Shown: piece after piece, positions 51,270-62,100 of the stretch
Layout of the letters: each line of letters opens with the position of its first letter
Position numbering within the stretch: position 1 is the stretch's first letter
Source: Acanthopleura granulata
Lineage: Eukaryota; Mollusca; Polyplacophora; Chitonida; Chitonidae
DNA: 64,000 nt
Reading direction: 5' to 3'
NCBI GenBank assembly: GCA_016165875.1
Contig: JABBOT010000013.1
Location: 13,303,435-13,367,434 of the forward strand
Made by a program: the position numbers and the translations under genes
Notes under the pieces: model-generated
Database searches by the model: none
The model's input: only the letters and a program-made list of their open reading frames with translations
Told to the model about the DNA's origin: nothing

Positions 51270-51880
51270 GATACTAGTTCGAGGTGGCTCAGATGTTGAA
51301 ATTTGCATTAGAAACGGTGCGGACACTCAAATTTCCACGTCTGAGACCAGCCCCATACTGTACCTTGCAGCGATGCGGTCTGACTTTCACACCGGCCCTT
51401 TACTCCCGCGATTCATGAATAACGTGGGTCTAACCTGTTATAAAACTCCCCCAGGAAACCTATAAGGCTATATAACTTGTTATTTAGCCCATCTAAGCTA
51501 GATTTATAGCTTGAGACTGGTATCCTCGATTGACAGCTGCCAGAAAACTGTCCACTGTCGTTACGAGTTCAAAGATGTTGTAAACGAACAGAGAGGGACT
51601 CGTTTTGGATTTGCTTTAGGTGGACAACTTAGACTGGAATAATTTAAAAAGGATAAAATAAAATAGCTTATATTCTTCAAGGTTTCCAGTGAGTAGTTTT
51701 ACAACAGTTTTAGGCTCATGTTTGGCTTTTTTCGATGTAGAAGGTCGAAAAGTCAGACCGCATTGTCGTGCGGTAGGGTATCGGGCACGTCTCAGATTTG
51801 GAAATTTCAGCGATGGCTGTCGACCGTGTCATTTCTAATGCAAATTTCAGCCTCTGAGCAACCTCGCACGAGGACAATAT
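51270..51880. repeat. Large imperfect foldback (inverted repeat) between MRTO4 and SLC17
   Basis: 51280-51390 (GAGGTGGCTCAGATGTTGAA, ATTTGCATTAGAAACGGTG, ...GATGCGGTCTGACTTTC) reappears reverse-complemented at 51750-51868 (AAGTCAGACCGCATTGTCG, ...TTTCTAATGCAAATTTCAGC, CTCTGAGCAACCTCG). Weaker pairing continues inward, with GGTTTCC and AGTTTTAYAACAG blocks at about 51435-51460 and 51680-51712. Total arm length is up to ~200 bp around a ~190-bp centre. No transposase ORF. Confidence 0.75.
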
Positions 51881-52574
51881 ATATTGCATCAAATGTTTTG
51901 AAAATGCGCAACTGATTCACGTACATGAGACCAGATTGTGGGCGCTAGGTACAGTGTTACCGATCTTACAGTTGTTTATGAAGAATAAACGCTCTACAAA
52001 CGCTCTGAGTTTTATAAACCTGGAAACGTTTGCTTAATCTGGAAAACACCCTGTTGGAGAAAGTAGTAAGACCGATACTGTCGAGTCCTTGTTACCGGAT
52101 GAGGTAACCTTGGACCGCCATTAAGTAGCATGGGTCTTCCCATTTTCTCCAAAGAGGTGTTTAAATAATTGTCAGGAACCTAGTTTCTGGCTAGATTTAG
52201 TGCAGCTGCACCTGTACAAGAATATCATCATGGTAAATGCATTTCAATGAATCACGAATGTGGGTAATCTCGGTAAGTTGTCCAAAAAAAATATATAATA
52301 CAATTTCTTAATTACACATATGCGATATACACGAAAGAATATCTTTGTAATAAGTAATAATGCCTTATTATCTGTATAATGTATGAAATTCTCAAAGTGT
52401 TTAGAAAACAGGATAATTTTCATATGTATTTGCATAATGTACATGAAAGCATGTACAATAAGGTTTTTAATCGAACAAACGAATCTGCCGCATAAGGACA
52501 GTTTAGGCCTAACTCTGAAAATTTCCCCTAATTGACCAGTTGCTTTAAGATACTATCTGTAAAAAAGCTGTGTA

Positions 52575-52790
52575 TAAGCCAAATCGGCATTGCAGCCATG
52601 TCAGAGATCATGCTGGTTTGGACGAAACAGGGTGGGGGCTCTCGCGAAGTACTGTGAGTTCACGGAGGTGAACAATGTTGTTGTTGTTGTTGTTCGGCTT
52701 GTGTTTTAGCGTTAGTTCGCCAGAGCCTTCATCCTGTCTGTCCAAAACCAGCGTGATCTCTCGATACCGCTGCAATGCCGATTTGGCTTA
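52575..52790 (-). repeat. Imperfect ~78-bp inverted repeat in the probable SLC17 3'UTR
   Basis: Arm 52575-52652 (TAAGCCAAATCGGCATTGCA...) is the reverse complement of 52712-52790 (...TGCAATGCCGATTTGGCTTA) with about one mismatch in seven. The ~59-bp spacer contains a (GTT)n run. It starts about 140 nt downstream of the SLC17 stop, so it is likely in the transcript unless polyadenylation is very early. Confidence 0.8.
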
Positions 52791-52931
52791 GTATGTCTTA
52801 TGAAGCCTTGCGCTCAGCAGTGTTACTGGTATAGAAAAGTTAGCTACAGACATCAGTTGCAATAAACCCACTTTTCGATGGTCATTTTGGCTTTCATCAG
52901 CAAAGTAAATCATGGTGTATATAGCTTACTG

Positions 52932-53156
52932 TCAGGCACTTCCGGTTACCAAATTCGGAAGTGGCGTCACAGATCGGCCATTTTGAATAGATTTGTTATT
53001 GGCGTCTGAATCTACGTACTCCACCTCTACCGTTATGCGTTCAGGCTCCGCCCACTTTTGTATGTCCCCTGAGGCGAAGATGAGGTAAAACACGGTGCCG
53101 AACACGTAAATCCCACAGGAGATGTAGAATACCTTCTGCCACTGCGCAGAGGTTTG
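52932..53156 (-). CDS. SLC17A5: SLC17 terminal exon i (stop)
   Basis: 225 nt ending TGA, acceptor GTTTCAG. Encodes [40 protein letters not shown] and a polar tail ending LPNLVTGSA. The tail is about 25 residues longer than the end of human sialin and is not obviously conserved. Confidence 0.93.
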   Translation of the reverse strand, partial: QTSAQWQKVFYISCGIYVFGTVFYLIFASGDIQKWAEPERITVEVEYVDSDANNKSIQNGRSVTPLPNLVTGSA

Positions 53157-56100
53157 CTGAAACACGTACATTTGTACAGAAGTTATTAGGAATCGAATTG
53201 TATTTATCAAGAAAGAAGAGTTGGTGCGGCAAAAATCCGTTTTGTGAATATCTTCGAAAAGAATAGTAATACTGTAATAATAATGAAAAACAAAAACAGG
53301 TGCCTCCGTGGCTCAGTCGGTTAGCGCTCTACCACAGCGTAATGACCCAGAAGCCCCCCAACAATGCGGTCGCTGTGGGTTCAAGTCCAGCTTGTGCTGG
53401 CTTCCTCTCCGGTCGTACCTCTGCCAGCAACCTGCGGATGGTCGTGGGTTTCCCCCGGGCTCTCTCCGGTTTTCTCCCACCATAATGCTGGCCGTGGTCG
53501 TATAAGTGAAATATTCTTGGGTACGGCGTAAAACACCAATCAAATAAATAAAACAAAAACAACAAAACGCCATAAACAAAGAGTTGGCCTTTTTCTACCC
53601 ACCATGTCGCGCACACAAAGTGTCCTACAGTAACCCGTACATATTTGAAGAACACATAACAACACAACAATTCATCTTTCACAATTACTTTTAATAAACG
53701 TTATTGTGTTACTCCATTGTTTTTTCAAAACAATCCCACCAACATTATCTACACCACATATATGCTGCCCCACAGCTTCTGCCCCACAGCTTCTGTCCCA
53801 CAGCATACCTGTTTATCCGTAAGATAGCCAGCGAGGATCGGTCCAAGAAAGCCGGGAAGGGTCCCGAAACAGTTCGTCAGGCCCATCAGAGTGCCTGTGG
53901 ACAAAGAAAGACTGGTTAAAGATAAAGATTTATATAGCTTTTTATTTGATTGGAGTTTTAAACTGTACTCGAGAATATTTCACTTTTACGAACGACCGCC
54001 ACCATTATGGTGGAAGAAAACGCGACAGAACACGAAGGAAAAGTTGCTTAAGTGAAACAGTGCTAACCCATAAAGTAACGTACACGGGATTGACAAACGG
54101 AAACCTTTAGGCGTAAAAATTCGTTCATGTAGTTTTTAAATTATTTCTTAAGACTTAAATGCTTCCAAATGTTTATCATTTATGTTGAGTCTTATGAAGT
54201 CTGACGTTAAACTGAACTTTTTGCCACTCTCAACTCAACTTTTATAGTTGGAATAGCTGTTGTAATCGACACGTAAAAGATCACTCAAAATAATGTTTAC
54301 AAGAATTTCTCCTGTAACTGAATACAAAGAAATAAAGGCAATGTGGCATGAGATTACTGTCACTGAAAGGTGCTTCCATAAAACCCATTCAAACATTTGA
54401 ATGCATTAATCACTCTTAAAAATCTAAAGAGGAAAATATAAATGACAGTATTTGAACACATAATTTTCAGTTATTCGCTTGGTGAACATTATTTTCAGCT
54501 TTCTTTCGCTTTAAATATGCTTCACTTAAAACAGTAAACCACCATTAACAGAAGTATACATCATCTGTTCTGTAAAAGGCTGTTTTGTGCAGATTCCAAA
54601 TATGATCATAATTTTTGAGGGGGGGGGCACTTTCCTGGCAGCGATTATATTGTAAAGTGAAGATTCAGGTGCTATGCGATGGACTTTTTGGACCACAGTG
54701 AACAGAATTAAGCACAGTGACGTCGAAGACTGGTTTCAGTTGCTAATCATTCTGTGATTGCTATATGAGTATGTTCTACATTAATATTCATTTAGTGCAC
54801 CACCTGCATCTGTATTCAATGTGGAAATATAACAGCTACAACGAGTTTGGCAGCAACAAAGCATCTACAGCTGCACTACACTTCAGTTTGTTCAAAGTTG
54901 CCATGAAGAAAGTTTAGTGATTTATTTACTGTAAAAGGAATGTAGAGAAAAAATGAAAACCATCTTTGTAGTCGGCATAAGCTGGTATTTCAGATAATGT
55001 GTACTTCATTTATTTTTCTTTATTAAGCTTTATTTTGCCGTAAAGCTGACAGAGCGATTAAAGGTATGTCTAATATTACTACGAGAAACCTTCACCGAGT
55101 AGTCATGGGCTCGAATCCAGCTCTTGCTGATTTTGCTTCTGAAGGTTGAATGTCAGAAAGGCTGTGGAGTACCTGAGAGCTTGGTTTCACGAAACTTTTA
55201 ATTATTTCAAAGGTCGAGAAAACATAAAAGAAAGAGTGCGAGAATTTAGTTGTAAATGTAGTCTTCAATATTTTTTTTAGATTTTTCTTTAAGGAGAAAA
55301 AGACACTTGAAAATAATTTTTGTATGGTGGGAATATGGGACCACCTTTTGGGATTCGAAATCTTTCTTGGAATAATGTTATAAAGGAGGTTGCACCGCAA
55401 GTTTAATAAATATTTTTGCCCTAGAATTTATCCTTTTCAGCTAACAAATGTATTCAATCTGAATTTTGATCATATTTATACTTTTAACATGTTCATAAAT
55501 ACTATCATAATTCAGGTTAAATGCACATGTTTGGATATGAACAACACATTTACATTCAAATAAATTTATTAGACATGCATCACATCCTTATTTAGGATAT
55601 TATTACACAACAAAGATAAATACCAGAAGTTGGTCCCAGGTATTCACCACACAAAAATATTTTCAAATATTTTATTCTCCTGAAAAAAAAAATCCAAAAC
55701 AATATTAAAAAGACCATATTTGCAAATAAATTTTGATGCCCTTCCATCTGATTTTGGCATCATTTTTATGTCATCTTCTCTTTTAAGGTTATACATGAAT
55801 TGAAGAAAGCTGGGCCACCGACTGGATAATAGTATCTCAGAGTCAGTCTAGATTGTTGACACACTATAAAATGTCTACACTGTGATTTCACACGAAGCTA
55901 AAATATATCAGAATTTTGTATGCTTTGGGGACAACTGAAAACTTTTTGCTAACGTTACTACTCCCCTGGTCAAAAAATAACTTCCAACACCAAGAGCTCA
56001 AAAATGATACTCAGGCTGGGTTGAAGTTTTGATATGTTGTACAGAAATGCCCCTGCTGCATGTGATGGTATGTCGGGGCAACGCGTGACAGTTTATTTTT

Positions 56101-59100
56101 GTTTTTGACATTTTTTATTTACATAAATAGGAAGACAGGAAATAAGGAAGATCGATGCGCTCGCCAGAGTCAAGTGTTTCACGAAGAAACGCCACATACG
56201 CTGTATATTGTTTAAGCAAGACCCTTTTTCATAAGCCCAAAAAACTTCAGAGTGAGTGAGTGCTTGAAATTTAACGTCGCACTGTTTCAGTCATATGACG
56301 ATGATGAGTTCTTCTGGTGTGTGCATATAGTGTGTCTTCTTGTGGTAGGGCGAGTCCATGCCGCCAAAATGCTGCCGCCACTGGAATATCATGCCCAAAA
56401 CTCCAGATATGACACCCCGCCCAGTCACATTATATTGACGCCGGACTAGTCCGACTTGCTCTGACCTCTCAATGCTGAGCGCCCAGAGAGGCAGCAATTA
56501 ACAAGTAGCATTTCTAAAGCCTTTGATATGACCCGACCCGGGGGTTGAACCTGGATCTCCCGACCTAGAAGCGGACGGTATAACCACCAAGCCACCGAGG
56601 CGGTCCAAACCGTCGAAAGAGATATGCGTCGCACATGAATTTGAAGTAGAAGTATATTTGTGAAGAGAGGCAGGAAGTTTTAACATCGGAAATTTAATCC
56701 ATGCAACAACTTCATAAAACCCCTTGGAAAAGGCCACAGGTGTATTACAGGCAAGACAAAAAATGAATTCGATGGCAACGTTCGTACATTACTCAGTGAC
56801 GACATTCTGACGTCACTCCTGACGCATTTTTTTTTCAAGCAAGTGGCATGCATCCATTATTGTATGTTGACAAATATTTATTAATATATTTGGTTGAGGT
56901 ATTACATATATATTACATGGAGTTGTGTGGCAAGCTGAGAATATGCGTGGCTTCCTATGTGGGAAGATCTGACGGCAACTTGCGGGCGATTGTGGGTTTC
57001 CTCCGGGCACTGCCCGGTTTCCTCCCATTATAATGAGGGCCTCCGTGGTGTAAGTGAAATATTCTTCAGTATGGCGTAAAACACCAATCAAATAAATAAA
57101 TAAATAAATAAATAAATAAATAGAATATGCGTTCAGGTTTTCTGAATTTGGAGTCACGTTATGAACATGCCTAGGTGAATTATCATACGGCACCCTCATT
57201 CACAGAGACGGCTTCCTCGGGTTACTATGACCAAACTGCACGACTGAGGTCACCAAATATTAGTATATAGCTGCGAGTGAGCAGTTCTGTGAGTTGGTCG
57301 TTCTGCCTGTCTGTCGTTCCAACTTTGCCATCCTTCTTCTAGCACGCGCCTCTACCTGGTTCTCTTTGCATGAATCCCTCCTAGTTTCTTACTTTCTTAG
57401 TTCTTTTTTGGTTTGTGTTGAACATTGTTGGTAATAGGTCTGCCGATTATTAGTTCTGAACTTTGGCTCACGGCTGATAGGAATACGTGTTTGGAAGGGC
57501 GGTTTCCAATATTTTGACATGCTCCATTCACCTAACGAAGGTCCTACGTGCACGACGACACGAAATCCCACACAACGGATGTCGAAGCCATGTCTAAATT
57601 GCTAATGTAGAATTGGAAACCTCACGTACGATTTTGGTCAATGTGCCCGTCGATAGGTCAGTAAAATTTTGACATCCTATCTTCTGAGGTGTGCCTCCAT
57701 TCACTTAACAATGATCCTGAGTACAACATGACACGAAATCCTACACGAAGGATGTCGCTGCTATCGCAAATTAACCCTTGTGAGGGTACAAAACTCACCT
57801 GCAAACTTCGGAGCAATATCCAAGTGGTTGACTATGAAACCAGACATGTAAATCCCTGACAGTCCGAGCGCCAACGTCAGAAACGCCACGTCTAGCGTCG
57901 CGTTACAGCCAGAATAACCTGCTGCCACGAGAAACCCACCAGGAAACAGGAAACCTGGAGAATAAGAAAGGGTGAAACCTGAACGACGGAAAGCATAATT
58001 GAAAAAACGCAGTGAATTCAACGCTTTATCATGTTTACCTGAAAAATGTAATCCGTCAAAATCTGGTCTCTTGTCAGTTCACTTCAGTTTATTCCAATTG
58101 TTCACTGTTCCTCCGGGCTCTGTCCGGTTTCCTCCCACCATAATGCTGGCCGCCGTCGTATAAGTGAAATATTCTTGAGTACAGCGTAAAAAACCAATTA
58201 AATAAATAAATAAATGATACCTGCTCATGTAGAGGCATAAATAACAGCTTCTTACACGCCCCCATAGCCTCTTAGCTCAAGCGGAATTAAGGGGGAAAAT
58301 GCAGTTATGTTTAATTGCGATTTATCAGATGTCCGTGATCTAGAATTTCTCAAAATTCCGTGTTGTCATCTCATTTAAGAAACAATCTCTGTTCGGCCGC
58401 ATTTCATTTGATAATACCATCACCATTTTGGCATGCTGAGAACGATAGACATACAGGGCTACAATTGTTGAAGCTCATTTGTACTCCAGCGAAGGCTTGT
58501 GTGCTACAGCAATCCCAGCGTTAGTTTCTTGTTTTCGTGTTAATGTGTACACGTATTAAATATAACTTAAATGTAAGTATTAAACAAGAAATCATTTTGA
58601 GTAATTCTGCTGCACTTTTTACTTAATTCTGCTTAAGCCATGGTGCTAGGGGGCGTATAAGTTGTTACTTCTGAGACACTTCCATGAACAATTAGGCTAA
58701 AAACCTAACTGAGGTAAATTGACAAGAGGACGGGTTTCACCGGTAAGATGTGACCACTGACCAATTATCACACTGCCATCACTGCTCTGGTTTTACGCTT
58801 TTATATTCTCATGTGTTACAGGCACTGTTTATTCCAGTCAATAACTCATCACCACCCATGTCCATGGACCGTAACATAGCAGCAGGCATACCCAGCGCCG
58901 TTGCCAATTTTCGGGCGTGTACTGTAGACAAGTAACGGTGTTCTCTTAGATAATCGATCACGAAGCCCGTCACATTCATTGTCACCCAACAGCAGAAATA
59001 TGGCAGCGCCGACAACAGTCCGTTCTAGAACAAATATTAAATGGATATCTATTCAAGACATATTGTACGATAAACATATGTGTCGCAAAAATAGCAATGG

Positions 59101-62100
59101 ACAAATCAGTAGACACCCGAAGTAGAGACCAGAAGTATTTTCGAAGGGATTATAGAAAAGAAAAACATATTCGCAAAATTTAACTCACGACAGGAAGAAT
59201 TTGGTTGGAATCTATTTAAAATGTCAATATATGACAGACAACTATTTAAAGACATGCTCTTTCATTTAATAAATAGTTTATTTTTAAGGATTTAGTACGT
59301 TGAGTTACAAAGTATGTACAGTACCTCTTTGATGTTAAAATGCAAAACCTCGGACAGGTAAGTGGGAAGGCAGGTAAGCAGAGTGTAGAAACCCCAGTTG
59401 TTACAGAAATGAGCGATGAAAATCGCCCAGAACGGCATGGATGTGAAAATGGAGACCCATGGTGTCTTCTCTCGCTGGGATAAGAGAAAAGATTCATTTC
59501 CTAGTGAATAGCTTAAAGTGCCACTCTGGTCAGAATACAAATTGTGTAGAAATATTACAATGATATGAAAGAAACCCTACGGAGTAAGCCTAACACCATG
59601 TTTCAAAAGGATTTTGATGAATAACACTATTTAACCCATATAAATGAAGATTCCTTGAAAAAGAAAATCTTCGGCTGTGTCCGTAAAATTTTCCTGATCT
59701 GACGTGATATTATTCCTTGTGTGACGTGGAATCAGGCAGATATGACGTTGAGTAAGGCATTTATGCTGGAATGATGTCAACAGCGTTTGTAAGGGCAGCA
59801 TTATTTGTGGATACACGTCAGCGATTGTTCGTGGCTGACGTCACACCAGGCAAAGTGGAAGGGACAGAAATATTTTGTTTCCGTATACTCTGAGGAAACG
59901 TACAATATCGGCTTTAATACGTTGCATTACTTTCGCAACTTAGGGAAGCAATTCAGACTATCTCAGTCTATCAGTTGCCCTTGCTTTTAAGACACAGACG
60001 TTTTGACACCAAAGTAGCCATTTCGCTGACAGGCTTACTTGTTGAGGATTCGGATTTTGTAAGAAGGAAGAAGGTGATGTATAATCACAGAGATCCTGTG
60101 TTTCGTTTAATTGAATAATTTAATCACAGAAAATATCTGCTTTGTGTAAAAAATGATATTAACGTTCAACAAAAAGTCTTTGCAAACTAGTCATATTCAC
60201 AGATATTCATACCTGTTAACACAATAAAGCCTTGCTGGGACATCTGTGGCCTGGTGCTTAGTGTGTAACGCCTAGAATGTTAAGGCCCTAGAACCCAATC
60301 AACCATGTGATCGCTGTGAGTTCAAGTCCAGCTCAGACTGGCTCCTTCTGACTGGGTCGTATGTGGAAAGGTCTACCAGCAACCTGCGGCTGGTTGTCGG
60401 TTTTTCCTTACACCGTAATGCGGCCGCCGTCATATAAGTAAAATATTTGTGAATATGTCGTACAGCACCAATGAAATAAATAAATAAATGTTTCCTTATA
60501 CCTTTGCCTTTGATCCTATCGACTTCTCTATGAACTCCCTCTCCTGTATGGATATGGTGGAGTGTTTGGCGGGTGTATCGGCCACCATAAACATCCATAC
60601 AACGAACCACAGACAACCCACAGCACCTAGAACACAAGGAGCTACAGTTATATGGTGGAGTGTTTGGCGGGTGTATCGGCCACCATAAACATCCATACAA
60701 CGAACCACAGACAACCCACAGCACCTAGAACACAAGGAGCTACAGTTATATGGTGGAGTGTTTGGCAGGTGTATCGGCCACCATAAACATCCACACAAGG
60801 AACCACAGACAACCCACAGTATCTAGAACACAGTGAGTCACAGTTATACGGTGTAGTGTTTGGCGGGTGTATCGGCCACCATAAACATCCATACAACGAA
60901 CCACAAACAACCCACAGCATCTAGAACACAGTGAGTCACAGTTATACGGTGTAGTGTTTGGCGGGTGTATCGGCCACCATAAACATCGACAGAGCGAAGC
61001 AGAGACAAACCACAGCACCTAATACACAGGGGAGTCACTGTTAAATGGTGGAGTGTTTGGCGGGTGTGTCATATTTATATGATGGAGTGTTTGGCAGGTG
61101 TATCGGCCACCATAAACATCCATACAAGGAACCACAGACAACCCAAAGCACCCAAACCACAGGGAGCCACAGTTGTGTAACAGGTGTAATTGACAACACA
61201 GGGCTGACTATCTTATTAATTACCTTTATGTTTTATGATTTATTCAGATCTTTAACAGATCTCACCGAATATATAAAACACGGAAGGCCAACCACCGAAT
61301 ATGTGGGAGTCACAGAGGATGCCAGATATCGGCAATGAGATCACTGTTCCCATCTGGGCACCTAGAAATAAGATAAATAGATAAAGAGTTCTTCAACAGT
61401 GTTATAATGACAAAAGTACCATTGAGTCTGCAGGGATCCTTGAACTAAACACAAGTTTGTCACTACCTAAGCGTCGAAACCGACATATGTGTATACCAAC
61501 CGTTAACTAACTTAGCGTTCTGGTCGATAATCACAAGATTAGTTTTCCAAAGGAACGTTTAAAACAAAACACCAAGGAAACAGAAAAGTTTCACTGGTGA
61601 GGGAAAGACTTGGGAAATGTACTAGGCGGATAAATCAAATCAGTATTCAAATTGTGTACCCTTTTAGTATATATGGTGTCGTCAATCAAACCTGTCCCAT
61701 ACAAGTGTTAAAAATTTGCCCTCTTGCTGACTTCTCGATAAATGAGCATTGAACATAAGCTATTTTATTCAATTAAGGTGTTCGAATGGGCATAAGGTTA
61801 CTTGGTGTCAGAAGTTGTATATGGCTACTTGGTGTCAGAAGTTGTAAATGGCTACTTGGTGTCAGAAGTTGTATAACGCTACTAGGTCTCAGAAGTTATA
61901 TATAGCTACTTGGTGTCAGAAGACGTTTAACTCCACACGGTATCACATGTGGTATACACTACCTGGTGTCAAAAGTGATATAACCCTACTCAGTGTCACA
62001 ACACCGATAACGGCATTGCTTGTCTGAATACAAGTCAAACTTTTAAACCATATTTTCTTCTTTTAATACTTTTCTGATCAATGGAGGTCGGTCGCTATTG

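Larger units (their letters stand above)
49210..52574. other. Intergenic region between convergent MRTO4 and SLC17
   Basis: No supported gene. Holds SINE copies at 50069-50255 and 50670-50843, a worn SINE-like stretch at about 50470-50640, and the foldback at 51270-51880. A minus-strand ATTAAA at about 52471-52466 is one possible SLC17 poly(A) signal. Confidence 0.7.

Noticed and set aside
53300..53370. tRNA gene (A and B boxes present)
   Set aside because: It is the head of a SINE. The same head is attached to the same body elsewhere, and it does not fold as a complete cloverleaf by eye. The same reasoning applies to heads at 48061, 35590, 20350, 46182 and 56600.
60299..61038. Several overlapping minus-strand ORFs of 64-141 codons with repeated [16 protein letters not shown] peptides
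   Set aside because: Read-through of the 98-bp exon-start array in various frames, not a repeat protein. The VGCLWF frame is the SLC17 one.
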